64,000 bases of DNA, from NCBI RefSeq assembly GCF_040054535.1, contig NC_090782.1, forward strand, positions 17,476,001 through 17,540,000, in the 5' to 3' direction. Below are positions 1-13,300 of the stretch, in pieces. This DNA is from Antennarius striatus (Eukaryota > Chordata > Actinopteri > Lophiiformes > Antennariidae). Position numbers and translations under genes: made by a program. Numbering within the stretch: position 1 is the stretch's first letter; each line of letters opens with the position of its first letter. Below the pieces are notes generated by a model. That model did not search any database and was not told where the DNA came from. It saw only the letters and a program-made list of their open reading frames with translations.

Positions 1-1192
1 AATTGAAGTGCATGCACCCAGGAATTTATTATATCATATTCATTATAAAGACATTGAGAAGGTATACACACACACTACCGTGTCATAAATAGACATAAGC
101 AGGTTCATCATTGCATCGTTTTCCAGTTGTAGCATCAGTCATTGTGTGACTGAATATTGTATTTCCCATCAGTCATGCAAGTATGGAAGTGTGTTGTGTT
201 TTGTCCCTCTGTCCTTGGATATATGACTATTACAACCTCAGGTAAGGTCAAGGTCTCAGTGTCATTGTGACACGACCATGCAGCATAACGTCTTCAATTA
301 TTTATCTCCAGTTCGTAAAAGCCTTTACGTTCATAAGCCCTGAAACATTACTCTTATTAAAGATTCATGGCACATGGCAAGACACATTTATAATCACCCC
401 TTTGTGTCCTTGGTTTCACTGTTTATGCTCTGCATAATACACAAGTGCAATTTTAGAATGTCACGGTAATCCATTATAATGATTAAAATCATATTGTCAC
501 CCTTGTACTTGTCTTTCATATCAGTCTATATGGCAATGCCCGACACGTCTGATCAGTCCACTGCAGCAGTGTTGTGTACAGGTCGACAGAACAGAACCAG
601 ATTATTGAAGGTGACTATGTGTACACAAAGTCCCTCATCCATCGTTTGATTCCTGCTGGCACTGAAGCTGAGACAGGAACTCCTGTGTGTGTTCAGTACC
701 TTCTCATATATCTGTATACTGTGGTAAAATACACACACACACACATACACAGACATACACTATGCAACTGGGTGTCCTTGCCAGTGGTAGGTGGCGTGGC
801 CTGTGGTGACAATCCATTACAGGATCATCAGCCTCTGGAACGAGCAATCCATTCTCTCTCCCTCTCTGGATAGCGTCATCTTTTACATGAATAGTAAAAC
901 AAGAAGTGGTGAGCCAGTTTTTACAGACCACAAGTTTTATAGATTGAAAAAAGTAATGCAAAAAGTAAAAGACATGATTGTAGAAGAGATGATTGTGGAG
1001 AATGGGTAATTGTTTAGTTTTCCTAATTTTGTCTGTTGTTTTTAGATTGATGAATGTTAAAAGGTTAGATGTTTCTTTGTTCAGAAAATGCACGGTACTA
1101 TTGAAAATCCTCTTTACGTGAATCTCTTGGATTTTGTGTCAACGTGATTATTTTGTAATTTGACTTTTACGAATAAACATAATGTTTAAAAT

Positions 1193-1299
<107 letters not shown>

Positions 1300-2032
1300 A
1301 TCAGGTTAATGTGTGTAATGGCCTGTACGTGTGTGTGTTCTCTGGACCATGGTGCGCCAGGGGTTTTAAGGTACCCCTACATGGTTTGATAGTCACAGAC
1401 TGACAATTCTCTCTGTAAATGTGTGATAACACACACACATACACACACACCCACACACACACACGAGTGTGCTTATGTAAAGCGTAGTGAGTGGGCATGG
1501 TGGACATAAGTGCGAGCAGCCATTTGAGGAGCTTTAATGGATGTTGTGTTTCTGCCCGTCTGCCGCTTCAGGAGGACGCTCGGCTGCATCTACACCCTCT
1601 CAAACACGCTTCCTGCTCGTTTGTCAGCGCTGCCCTACACCTGCAGCATGATTATACGTCTTACCCTCTTCCTGCTGCTGATTATTCTTCCAGGCCCTTT
1701 CTGGCTATAGATAATACACACATTTCCACAGACATAGATATAAGCTCCCTTATGTAGAGCTGAACAGGGATTAAGATGTTTATGAAAAATATGCACATCA
1801 TTTTTAGATAATGTCATCGATCTCCATTATCCAGTGAGTCACCAGGCACCAGGTTCCACTGGCCTACAGGTTTCTGTCTCATAATAAGAATGAGCTCTCT
1901 ACTGGTCTGTAGGTCGGTCCCACACTGTCCTGCTTCTGTAAATACTCCCTAGAACACAAAATGTGTCTTCATGTCTGGCTGAAAATAATTCCTGAGAAAT
2001 GCACAAAAGAAACTGATCTACTGCCTCAGTAG

Positions 2033-2033
<1 letters not shown>

Positions 2034-2080
<47 letters not shown>
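2034..2080. repeat. (CA)n microsatellite
   Basis: Pure AC dinucleotide run of about 46 bp, followed 150 bp later by a longer AC array. Confidence 0.97.
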
Positions 2081-2082
<2 letters not shown>

Positions 2083-2230
2083 GAGGGTTCAGCAAAAGCA
2101 GTGTTTGGTTTTGGTCTTTTTATTAGAGAAAGAAAAATGACACATCTATGCTGTCTTTTATTGTCTCACAAAATGTGAGCTAAGACACTCACACATAGTC
2201 CTGCATTTGCAATGCACCCATCCCCAGTCC

Positions 2231-2239
2231 ACACACACA

Positions 2240-2330
<91 letters not shown>
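2231..2330. repeat. (CA)n microsatellite
   Basis: About 100 bp of AC dinucleotides, interrupted once near the start by an A-run. Long frames reported across it are repeat artefacts. Confidence 0.97.
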
Positions 2331-2332
<2 letters not shown>

Positions 2333-5300
2333 CCTCTTGTTTGTCCCATCCTAATGTCTTCATGCTAAATCCTGTGAGACTGTCACAAAGTATTAATTTG
2401 AATAAAAACAGAAGTATGTTGGCCTAATTTGAGCCGGACTAACCTGCGTATAAATCAGAGGCGGTAGAGGAGCTCAGGTTTGAGTTGAGGCAGGTAATTT
2501 TGGTAAAAAATGAGATGGGTGGTGGTTGGAAGTGGTGGGACGAGGGGGTGTAAAGGTGACTGAATGTCTCACTGAGCCCCTTTGCCCCTGCTGGTGCACA
2601 TCCCACTCCACTGTCTAAATATGGCTCTGTTGCTATCTAACCTGCACTTTGCTGTCTTTTAGCTTAAAAGCTGCTCTTGCCTCACTTCCTGTCCAACTCG
2701 CTGCAGTGTTCGGGCAGTAATTGGGCGGTGGTCAGGGAGCACATGAATTGTGGGTCGTCTACTCTGCCATCTGCACTTTACAGACTGAACTCAGGAGGAG
2801 ACGCCTGCTTCCCTAATGACAAGTGGACGAGCGAGCAATACTCCATAGTCCATCTCTAATTCACACATCAGCACTATCTCAGTGCAATGTTAACACATGC
2901 TAACATTCGCTAACTAGCACCAAACAAAAACTAGCATTGGCGAATGGGATGTCATCTGATCATCTGAGAAATTTTGAAATGAATATTTAGGATGTAAGGA
3001 TATAAATATGCAAACCTTTGTGAGTTGAGTTGGGATAATGGTGTCCCTGGCAACACAGAAAAGGCCTTTTGGCTCTGTTCAAGTTTAATCTGGAGAGAAA
3101 GGTCATGAAAGAGAAGGGATCAACCACAGATGGTCTGTCATTAAAGTCTTTTTTAATGAAATGTTGATAATATGTCGTATTTCCAGTTGTCTCCATCATC
3201 TGACTAAAGACTGTTGGCTGTTGATCATCATAAACACTGCATGTGACTGACTTTAGCCAGAAGCAGCATGAATATTTTAATTTGGCTGTTTAGAATTATA
3301 ATTATTCATGAAGAGAATAAATGTTATGGTGTAATACCCCATGACTCTTCAGTGTTCCAAAATGTTGACTGTAAATCTGCTTGTAAGGACACATAATAGT
3401 ACAGCAGAATGTCTGCAGTGACTTTTATGAATACAGAAACATACCCTTTCATTCGAAGGCTTCCTGCGACATAAATTTATGTCCTATTGCAAACATCACC
3501 TGGAATTAGTTTCACATCATGTACAGTAGGCTGCAGGTTTTTGGGAAAGCGTCCTGATTTTTCTTTGTCACAGCGTTTGAGATTCTTTGCAGGGTGGTAA
3601 ACTCTTCTGATGTATAACAAGGACACAAAAAATGCATGCAGAGCATGTTAAAATTTGTGGTCATGTTGAATCGACGCTTATTTGATATTTGGTGTCCTCG
3701 TCTATAGAAGCGCATGGCGTAGGCATGCAGAGGCTCGAGCGCCAATGTCACTGAGACGGCAAATGCAGTTGAGCCATCACTAATGTTATCAGTACGAAAG
3801 TCCTGCTGTGAAAAAGTCTGTCAGGTCAATACAACATGGCTGTGTGTGTTTTAAGTGAAAGAGCTGTTAAAGCTTCAGCGCAGCAAACCTGCTGATGATG
3901 TCGGTCGTGTGTCTTTAAGCCCCGTGGCTTTACAAGCATTACGTAAACCATTTTACAGTTGACAGCTGTGATGCCCAAAAATATAAAGCTTCTGTGGTTA
4001 ACAGCAAAGCTCTTTAAAATTAATTCGGCCTTGTGTATGAAAAAAGCTATCTTCAATGCAGAACGTTGCTTCAGGTCTTTTTTAGTCTAATTAAAACTTA
4101 AATTACTGGAGGAGTAAATACCATGAAGAAAACTGACCTGCTGTCTCTTGCTGTTAGAGTTGTTCACAGGACACCAACAGGGATTTAAAGACAAAGGATT
4201 GGCTGCACAGCAAATAGTCTCAGTGGTCACAAAAGGAAAAGCACCGGTGGACCCAGAATCAGTAAAGACTAACAGTGACTGTCACCAGAATACACGACAG
4301 CAGGACCTTCTAAAGGCCCTCAGAATGTGATAATGTTCCTAGTAAATAAAATAAAATAAAATACAGGGGAAGTTATCTTCTTGAAGATGGTCTGAAAGAC
4401 CGTTGAATATATATAAACAAGCAGACAGAGCTCTACAGTTGGTCTATTCTAGACACCAAAGGAATCACCTTCTTTAGCTTGGCTGTCGATGTGTCCTTCA
4501 GTTTTCTGGTCCTGCTGTCTCCACCATATCTATACACCGTCATGATACGTCCTCAAATAAAAGCACAGATGAAATGAGCGCTGAGGTAGCGGAGACGCAG
4601 AATTGTGATATCTGTTTTTGACATTTTTAATAATTGGGAATTAACCTGCAAGCAGCTAGCATGACCTTCCTGCTGTCACCCATGAACTGCTCTTGTCTTT
4701 GTCAGTTCTTGACAGCCCAAAACCCTTTGTGTGAATGGAGACACCAAGACACAGCAGGCAGAATTAAGGCAGAGAAAGACAAGAAAGCACAAAGAGCCGA
4801 TGAAAGGCTTCCTCAAACCTAATGAGTATCTGTGAAACGCGTTCCGACCGCGGCTCAGGAGCAGCAGGTGTGCAGGCAGGTGGGTGATGACACAGATGCT
4901 CAGGTGAGGTCAGCGCGCGCTCGATTGGATGCTCGCGTTTTATCCCAAGAAAACGGGAGACTTATGGAGACAGTTTGAAGCAGGATGGGGGGGCTGAGGG
5001 ATATGGTGCAGGCGTCGCCATGACAACAGTAGACACCTACAGTATTGTACTTTCAAAGCTGATTGGAGCGTTGCAGTTTATATCAAAGCTCCATATTGAT
5101 TTTACCTGCAAGACACAGTTGGTGCAGTTGGGTGTAGTGAACATCCCCTGACTTTTATTTTTACATTTTGTTTTAGTTATTGACTTTTCTGAGCATTACT
5201 GTCTGCCAGGAACACCGTGTCTCTGTTGGATCAGACATTTTTAACTCTGTATCGCACATATTTATCTAAATGCAACAGCACTACATTTGCTACAAAGAGG

Positions 5301-6140
5301 TACTTCATTACGATGACGGCTCAGAAGTGTCTTCATTTCTTTTGCTGCTGTTTTTCTGCTCTGCCCTCTGTCACCTCCATCAACAGAAAGTCAGCGGGGA
5401 GGAGTGTGCAGCGTTGCAGCACAGCCAAAGATTACAGCAGTTATTCTCGACTGCAGCCTACTATAGGTAACAGGGGGGGGATCATGCTGTATACAGTAGA
5501 GTGCACACTGATCTATCCCCCTGCTGTTGCCCTGTAGTGTATTAGCTGTCCGGGGGCCTCTGGGCTTATTGCTGAGTGACTGCTACCAGATATGGGTTTC
5601 GGAAAACTGGTCACGTGACTGACGTTTTAAAATATGGGCTGGAGGAAGTTTGTGGTTTTCTGTTTCAGTCAGCAGCCACCTGCTGTTTATGATGAAACGA
5701 AACAAACAGCAGAGGCAGGAGAGTGTTTGGTTTTCAAAGAAAGGACTCTGAGATATGCTCATGTGTGTAAAACAGAATACCTGAAGGCTTAACAGCAATT
5801 AACACGCATGTCAAGGTGAATGGTTGAAGTCCTTGAAGCTGTGCAGACAGAGCTGTCATTCATTTTCTCAATCCAAGGGGAACTAATCCAGGATGACGAG
5901 TACATGAAGTCAAACCGTAATTACTGATATTAAATCAATGCATCTGTAAGTCAATTTTAATCTACGGCATATTTAAAATACTAAAATTGATCAAAATATT
6001 TGTGAAATTTCAATCAGAGACGGACGTTTTCATGACAGTTTCCAGCAGTCATAGTATCGTTATAAGATGACTAACAAAAGAATTTAAAGTAAATTAAATT
6101 AAACATTTTGGATTATAAATTAAACTATAAATGACCCATT

Positions 6141-6148
6141 TAAAACAA

Positions 6149-6216
<68 letters not shown>
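6141..6216. repeat. (CA)n microsatellite
   Basis: Pure CA run of about 76 bp in non-coding sequence. Confidence 0.97.
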
Positions 6217-6218
<2 letters not shown>

Positions 6219-8489
6219 GAATGTCAAGACAGTAAAAGGAGGGCACTCGTTCTTTTCCCAGGGCAGATACTGTTGTACCATCACATATGTAAATTACTGT
6301 GAGCACCTATGGAAGTATTACAGACTACAGCATCAGCTTAATGCTGACTGGCACAGTCCTCCTAGCTATTTTGCAATTTTTCACATTTTCTACCAAGGAT
6401 ATATTTGGACCAGAAGCAGCTTTTGATAGTAAGAATGGTTGGAATGTTGAGAATGTTTTCCTCCAGGAAGGAGGAAATGATATGATGCTCTAAGATTTCA
6501 TCCATCGAAGCAGGAAGGCTCCCAGCACAGAAGGAACTTTGACTGACTTAAGTCTGCTTTGATTGACACTTGAGCCAATTCAGCACCATTAACTGTTATA
6601 TTTAAATATCTGTGTGAAAGCCATGTCATTTAAATATAAGATAATAAGGTAATCCATAATAAAAAATAAATGGTTAAGGCAGGTGACAGGTGTGTCAAGT
6701 GTAGAAAATCCATTTTGATGGTTAACAAAAATGTTGCCACGAGAACCATAACAGAAAGATTGTCTTCATGTCGTGAGTGAACACTGGATTCTTGTTAGCG
6801 GGCTCTGATCAACAACAGTGAATGACACTGATTCTGTCCAGACTGCAGGATGCTGTTTGTAAGGGTGCTTCAGTACGTCTACACTTCTGTCATTGACGGT
6901 GTCTGTTTGATGCCTCTAATGGGTTTATGAATATCTGAAACATACTTGTTTGATTCTCTGAGTGATTTCTAACAATGTTCAGATCATTTTCATCTTGTCA
7001 GCTACCAGACAGTTCTACACAAGTTTTCAGACAGTTAATTTCATTCAGGGCCAGCTTGGTTAATGGGAATATTCATCTCTGAGCCAGACTGAATTGCAAA
7101 TTAGAACATGTGTAGAGGTTAGGGACATTAAAGAAACGACTAAATCATTTATAGCAGTTGGGAATTTTAATCCCTTTTAACACAAAAACACAAAACCCTC
7201 CCCCGTATACAAAAAATGCTTCCTTCCTTTCATCCCTTTGGTTCTATTTCTGCAAAATTTTAAAATGTAGACGTATTAGTGAAGCCACCAATGATGTGTT
7301 AGACATTTAGTTCCCTCCCTAACTTTGTCAGACATTATCACCCAGTGCCCTCAGTCATGCATATGAATGTGTCTATTTTTACTTTGCAGATTAATGGCAG
7401 GGGAGAGAAAAAGAATTAAACAATTCTTTGGAATATGACTGGATTTTCTTTTTGTGGCTCACACTAGGTTTCTCTTTGTGGGCATATTTTTGCTTGTTGT
7501 TCTATCAGAGTTAGCCTCATCTCTCAGTTTTCATGATGTCATGGATTATCTTTTCTGGAGTCATTGTCCATCCCACTAGTTGGTTTTTCACAAAAGGGTT
7601 TATAAAGGGATTAGCATTCTGCTGCCAACATCTACCAGCAGATGCAGGCGGGAGATGGGAGAGAAAGGAGTGAATGTGTGTGTGAGTGTGTATGTCTCTG
7701 TGTGTCATATGAAACCCATTGGCAGGTCAGGCTCGGCAGGCTCCTTTAATGATAAGCTTCATGCCCCAGAGACATGCAGATGATGTGATGGTTTCAGTTA
7801 TTGTGATCCAATGAGCTCTTGCCCTCTGCTATGATGAGCGACCTCGTCAGGCTTTAACTCCAAGACATTACATACTGCATATACGGTACTTTTATCTACA
7901 AAAGTACTTACTGTACTTGATTTCCTGTCTTTTATTCTGTGTGCTTATATGCTGGTATTTTCCTCCACAGAGGTATTGGCTCATATTTTCCTTTGTACTG
8001 AGTAAATGGAACATTTTGTAGAGCTACTTGATATGTGAGGCTTTTGAGATTGCCCATCGTTGGCCCAATTCATGCATTATAAGACAAATTTCCCTTATTT
8101 CCTGCTCTCTATTTACAGAACACAAAATAGCTTGAGAGCAAAATAACCATCAGATATCTAATTGACTCATAGCTAATGGGGGAATTTTCTTCTGTGTGCT
8201 GACACCCAGTTTTAAAACCCGTCTGCTCCAGAGGCACAGATGGCCATTGTAGATCGAACTGTTTCAACTGAATACAGACGGAGGCCTCAGAGGATTAGCG
8301 CGCAACGCTAGCTTTAATTTCACTGCAGTGCCAGGTCAATTAGACTGAATTGTAATTCCATTCATTTAGAGTGTTTGATCTCTGCTGTTGAAGGGATTGA
8401 CTTTAATTAATTTGTCTCGCTGTCTCTTTTTATCTCCCTCACATTCTTTCTGGCTTCCTGTAATCCACCATACCTTACTCCTTTTCCTT

Positions 8490-8518
8490 TTCCTTTCCCT
8501 TGTTTTGTCTTCCCTCAG
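8490..8518 (+). promoter_or_regulatory. Splice acceptor before the lingo3 coding exon
   Basis: A long pyrimidine tract ends in CCCTCAG, so the exon probably starts at 8519 with 60 nt of 5' UTR before the ATG. The upstream non-coding exon was not identified. LINGO genes typically have a separate 5' UTR exon. Confidence 0.75.
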
Positions 8519-8578
8519 GTGTTTGGCCCGGTGATTCAACCTCAGCCGGGAGCAGGAGGAACAGTTGAAAGGAGGGCC

Positions 8579-10411
8579 ATGGGAGTGAGCTTGGGCCAAG
8601 ACATCATCTGGCTCCTGCCTTTCCTGTTCTTGCTGGTGATGATCACAGTGTCACCCACCCAGGGTCAAACCTGTCCCCAGCGTTGTGAGTGCATTGCTAA
8701 ACTCAAGACTGTGTCCTGTTTTGGTAAAAGTTTGTCCACACTGCCAGATGGTATCCCACTGGACACCAAGATCCTGGATCTTAGTGGAAATAAGCTACGC
8801 TGGGTAGAGCATGGTGACCTGATTCCATTTCAGCGTCTTGAAAAACTAGATTTGAGTGACAACATGATCAGCGTCCTGGAAGCGAATGCTTTTTCTGGTC
8901 TCCACAACCTGCAGTTCCTGTCACTGAGGGGTAATCAGTTGAAACTGGTCCCCATGGGGGCTTTTTCACGTCTCTCAAACCTAACTTCATTGGACCTCAG
9001 TGGGAATAAGATTGTGATTCTTTTGGATTTTACCTTTCAGGACCTAAAAAGTCTAATAAATCTGGAGGTTGGGGATAATGATTTAGTTTATATTTCAAAC
9101 AAGGCCTTTTTGGGTCTGGTGGGTCTGAGGGAGCTGACCATCGAGAGATGCAACCTGACGTCTGTGTCCAGCCAGTCTTTGTCGTACCTCCATAACCTAG
9201 TAATTCTGCGGCTCCGCTACCTCAGCATCTCTGCCTTGGAGGACCAGAACTTCCGTAAATTGGGGAGCCTGAGGGGCCTTGAGATTGATCACTGGCCATT
9301 TTTAGAACACATTTCCCCTCACAGCTTACAGGGTCTGAACTTATCATGGTTGTCAGTCACACACACTAACATCACCTCTGTGCCCACCTCTGCCCTTCGC
9401 AGTCTGGCTCACCTCACCAGCTTAAACCTCTCCTACAACCCTATCTCCGTGTTGGAGTCCTGGGCCCTGAGGGACCTTGTTAGGTTGAAGGAACTGCATC
9501 TGGTCAACACAAACCTGGTGGTAGTGCAGCCATACGCTCTGGGTGGTCTAAGGCAGATTCGACTTCTTAATCTTTCCTCTAATAACCTGGTGACCTTGGA
9601 GGAGGGAGCTTTTCAATCAGTCAACTCTCTGGAGTTGCTGCGTTTGGATGGAAACCCTCTGGCCTGCGACTGCCGCTTGCTGTGGATCCTTCAGCGCAGG
9701 AAGACCCTCAATTTTGATGGTGCCTCGCCAGTATGTCAGACACCGGTCGAGGTGCAGGGACGTGCTCTTAATGCTTTCTCCGACTCGGCTCTCTTTGATC
9801 ACTTCACCTGCCAGAAGCCCAAAATTCGTAACAGGAAACTGCAGCAGATATCTGCCCGCGAGGGGCAGGTTGTGTCGTTCGTTTGCAGAGCAGACGGTGA
9901 GCCAACGCCAGTCATATTTTGGATCTCTCCTCAACGCCGTCGCATCACGACAAAAAGCAGTGGCCGTCTGACTGTGTTACCAGAAGGCACACTGGAAATA
10001 CGGTACGCTCAGGTAATGGACAGCGGAACCTACATATGCATCGCCAGCAATGCTGGTGGAAATGACACCTATTTTGCCATACTTACAGTTAGCGGGCTGC
10101 CGCTAGATGCAGCCCTGATGGCCAACCGTACTTACTATGCTGGGGACCTGAATGACACGAATCTGAATGACACCAAAGTGTTTTTAAAGTTCACTCTGGA
10201 CCTCAAGACCATCCTCATATCCACAGCTATGGGCTGTATCATGTTCCTCGGAGTAGTTCTGTTCTGTTTCATCCTGCTGTTTGTGTGGAGTCGAGGGAGA
10301 GGGCAACACAAGAACAATTTCTCGGTGGAATATTCCTTCAGAAAGGTAGACGGACCCGCTGCCAGCGGAGGACAGGGTGGAGCACGGAAGTTCAACATGA
10401 AAATGATATAG
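8579..10411 (+). CDS. lingo3: LINGO3-like LRR and Ig domain Nogo receptor-interacting protein
   Basis: This is a 610-residue type I membrane protein encoded by one uninterrupted exon, as is usual for LINGO genes. In order: a signal peptide (about 1-29, hydrophobic core LLPFLFLLVMI); a cysteine-rich LRR N-cap starting at C32 (CPQRCEC); about twelve leucine-rich repeats; an LRR C-cap from about 357 (GNPLACDC); one I-set Ig domain (about 415-505, with DSGTYICIASNAGGNDT); a transmembrane helix (about 545-570); and a short tail ending KFNMKMI. The tail segment KVDGPAASGGQGGARKFNMK resembles LINGO3 more than other paralogues as I remember them, and gene order with ATP8B3 and ONECUT3 agrees. The frame stays open back to the splice acceptor at 8518, but the chosen ATG has a strong context (GCCATGG) and directly precedes the signal peptide. 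LINGO proteins are neuronal surface proteins; LINGO1 is the Nogo receptor partner, and LINGO3 ligands are less clear. Which teleost duplicate (a or b) cannot be told. Confidence 0.95.
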   Translation: MGVSLGQDIIWLLPFLFLLVMITVSPTQGQTCPQRCECIAKLKTVSCFGKSLSTLPDGIPLDTKILDLSGNKLRWVEHGDLIPFQRLEKLDLSDNMISVLEANAFSGLHNLQFLSLRGNQLKLVPMGAFSRLSNLTSLDLSGNKIVILLDFTFQDLKSLINLEVGDNDLVYISNKAFLGLVGLRELTIERCNLTSVSSQSLSYLHNLVILRLRYLSISALEDQNFRKLGSLRGLEIDHWPFLEHISPHSLQGLNLSWLSVTHTNITSVPTSALRSLAHLTSLNLSYNPISVLESWALRDLVRLKELHLVNTNLVVVQPYALGGLRQIRLLNLSSNNLVTLEEGAFQSVNSLELLRLDGNPLACDCRLLWILQRRKTLNFDGASPVCQTPVEVQGRALNAFSDSALFDHFTCQKPKIRNRKLQQISAREGQVVSFVCRADGEPTPVIFWISPQRRRITTKSSGRLTVLPEGTLEIRYAQVMDSGTYICIASNAGGNDTYFAILTVSGLPLDAALMANRTYYAGDLNDTNLNDTKVFLKFTLDLKTILISTAMGCIMFLGVVLFCFILLFVWSRGRGQHKNNFSVEYSFRKVDGPAASGGQGGARKFNMKMI

Positions 10412-12675
10412 TTTTCTGGCTCTGTCTCAGTCGTTGGTGTTTTCCCGTCATATTGCTTACATACAGTCTCCAGTGAGCCCATAAAAGGACAAGAGACTGG
10501 ACATGAACATATGTGCTTGCAAACATTAAATCAATTATTTCTAGGGTATTTGACTGATTCAATGTTTTGTTATTTAAACTACTGTATATATGAAAAAGGG
10601 AGATCTGTATAAATTTAGTACATTTCTATTGCTTTGTTGTGCATTCACAATATTGTGCTGAGACAGCAGGATTATAGATAAGGATGTCTCAAAATGTTGA
10701 ATAGACTGTTAAAAGACCAAGCATCAGAAACACTCAGAGTCCCATCAGTCTTTAACCTCCAGAAAGCTCTTGCCAACTCCGTCTTTCTTTCCTCCCGGGA
10801 ACTCTGTCCTCTGCTATAAAGAACTTGACCCCTGCGGTGCGTCTGAGGTGCTCTCTTTGTCCAAACACTCCAAACTGAATAAAGGATGCCAAGGACCTGC
10901 CAATATGTATTTGAGTAGTTCCAGCTTACACTGAACGTACTGTCAAGATTTTAGGGCACAAAAATAAAGAAGGTCAGACAGCTGCTCTCTGCAGTGCTGC
11001 TAGTTTGAACCATAAACGACAATACAACGCTGTGGTAGAGATGTGTTACCTATCATTTAATACTACTGATGGTTTGCCATAGCTGTTTTACACTGAATGG
11101 AACTCCAAAGTTTAAGCTACTATTAAAGGACTGGTTCACTGTCAATTGTCTCATTGTCCAGGAGACGAATCCCTGCATGTAAATTCCATATCGCTGGATC
11201 GGTTTCCCTGTGTTGGATATTTTGTAGTCAATGTACAAAGCGAGACAAGTTGGCACCTTACTTTGAAAACAGTGCATTACTTTAAACTGAACATTTGTTT
11301 GGGAGCATTTATTCCAAAGTTGAATAGATCATACTGTATAGGAAGACTATATATTGAAGGATATGTATCATATGATTTACAAGCGCTTTGAATCCCTGTG
11401 GTTTCTTTTACTGTTTTACTCTAGCTCTGCTCTTAAAGTTTCATTTTGGAACCAGAGATGTCACATCCAGAGCTTTTTAAGCTAAGCCATTGTTGGCAAT
11501 GTTAATTATTGGAAAGATCATGACATTAGGTTTTAGTTCAGTTGGGTTTTTTTGACACTAAGTGAAAGAGAGGATGCTAAGCAGGCTGTTATCAGAGTCT
11601 GGACCTTGATCACACTTGAACAAAGGTGATCATGATGAGCATAAAATGCAATATTCCTTTGAGGATATTGGTTCACATGGTTATAAAGGCAATGTCAATA
11701 GGACTTATTCAGAATTCAGACAATTGCTAAATCATCTTAAAAAAGAAATTAAAATTTTTACCATGATTTGAGGTGATCTGGTGTTTCCTCACATCAAAAT
11801 GAATAAAACAACAAGAAGAATATTGTTTCTGCAATCCTGGACTACAATAGAAAACACTACAGGAACATTGGGTTTATAAAAACTAGAAACCGTAGCCATG
11901 GAGTCCAGTTTGCATCACAGCTACAAAAATGATCAAAGCTTGTCTCATAATGTGTTGGGAGGAGACACCCTCAGGGTTATTACTCTGTTCTTCTTGTGTG
12001 GATTCTTCTACTGCAGCTCTTAAAGCACTACTCTGCTGCTCTCTGCTGCTCATAGATGGTACTGAATCACACATTGTTGCTGGAATGAAATAGAGAATGG
12101 TTTAATCTCATCCTTCTTCACATGAGTCAGGTTCCCTACATATGTAAGGTTGAAGGAGGTTTATCTTCGATTTGCTTGTATAAGAAAATTATTTCTTGTT
12201 TGACTTTAATCTTCTTTGTTACTGCAACTTAAAAATGGTAAGATTTCCAAACAGAATTAAGATGCAGTATTAACTTGTGCGTAATTATTTCCCTGTACTT
12301 TACTGGACAATTGTTGCAAACCAGATTTAACACTGGAACTGTTAATGAAGTTTGAATATTTACTGAAATGATTTGATACCAGTTAATCTTCATTTCTGTA
12401 CTTTACAAATGTAAAGAGTTGATGTATTTTTCATTGCTCTTCGCTGAATTATTTTGGTAAATATGGAACTCATCGTGTCTGGAACTCGTGCTAGACTGTT
12501 TTGTATTGTAGTGTTTTATAAAAGCACACTGTTTATAAAGCATGCTATGTTATCTGCTATGATAATGTCTTGGCTCTTGTCTCATTTTTCAAACTGTCAT
12601 CTAGTCATCCAACCCTTATGGTGGCAGTCTAAGAAGTCCTCAGAGAGTCCTGAATAAACCTGTGACCCTGTCACT
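10412..12675 (+). other. Probable lingo3 3' UTR
   Basis: AT-rich non-coding sequence follows the stop codon. AATAAA hexamers occur near 10878 and 10963, but the best cleavage signal is AATAAA at 12653-12658, followed by a GT-rich stretch (TGTGATATGTTGTGTTG). This gives a UTR of about 2.2 kb. The end is inferred from the signal, not from transcripts. Confidence 0.55.
12653..12658 (+). terminator. Candidate lingo3 poly(A) signal
   Basis: AATAAA followed within about 40 nt by a GT-rich downstream element. Confidence 0.5.
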
Positions 12676-13243
12676 GTGATATGTTGTGTTGAAAGTCTTA
12701 TTTTGGTTTCAATTTCACGGATTCTTCCATGTTGTGATTCAAAACTTCCAAGTTAAATAAAAGAGAATGGATTTCCTCTTTACATTACACATAAAAGAGT
12801 TCACTCTAGTTCATGTATTTACTACAATAGGTACAAAGCATTATTGTCATTTTTAGGTGATAATAAATGGAAAAAAATATTTTTTTGAAGCATATATATT
12901 CATTTTGTTTTGACATGTTGATATGGTCTTTTACTTTTTTTAGAATCACTTCATTTGTAAAGTTGAATTTTCTTTATTGTAATCAATTTATTGGACTTTC
13001 TTGTTTCTTTCATAGTTGCTTCAGCTCCGATGAGCAGAGTGGTGAATGTCAAAGTTCTCCATTAGAAGGCTGATTTCAATAGAGAACAGTTTCTCTGTGC
13101 TGTTACCTCTCAGAACTGCTTGTTATGCCAGAACGGCGACGTTTAAATTTGAGCTATCACAGTGCTAGTTAACTTTAGATTCAATATTCACTTGTGTTGT
13201 TGCTGTTTTTAGAGACATCAAGATTAGATTCCAAAGGTTTGTA

Positions 13244-13300
13244 GAGAGTAGAGTAGGACTTTATTCATCCCTTCAGGAGGTTCCATCAGAGAAATTAATT
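13244..13300. repeat. Retroposon tail fragment
   Basis: The stretch around GGACTTTATTCATCCCTTC and the following GAGAAATTAA resembles the conserved tail 'actttattgatccc...gggaaatt' shared by many fish SINE/LINE elements. A better copy lies at 36598 in this window. Short and degenerate. Confidence 0.35.

Noticed and set aside
3939..3946. Perfect D-box TTACGTAA upstream of lingo3, a binding site for NFIL3/PAR-bZIP proteins
   Set aside because: An 8-bp word is expected about once per 65 kb, and it is isolated far from any identified promoter.
8519..8578. Extension of the lingo3 protein to the start of the open frame
   Set aside because: The frame begins with GTG directly after a splice acceptor. 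The ATG at 8579 has a strong Kozak context and precedes the signal peptide.
9617..9971. Open frames on both strands within lingo3
   Set aside because: Shadow frames of the strongly supported LRR-Ig coding sequence.
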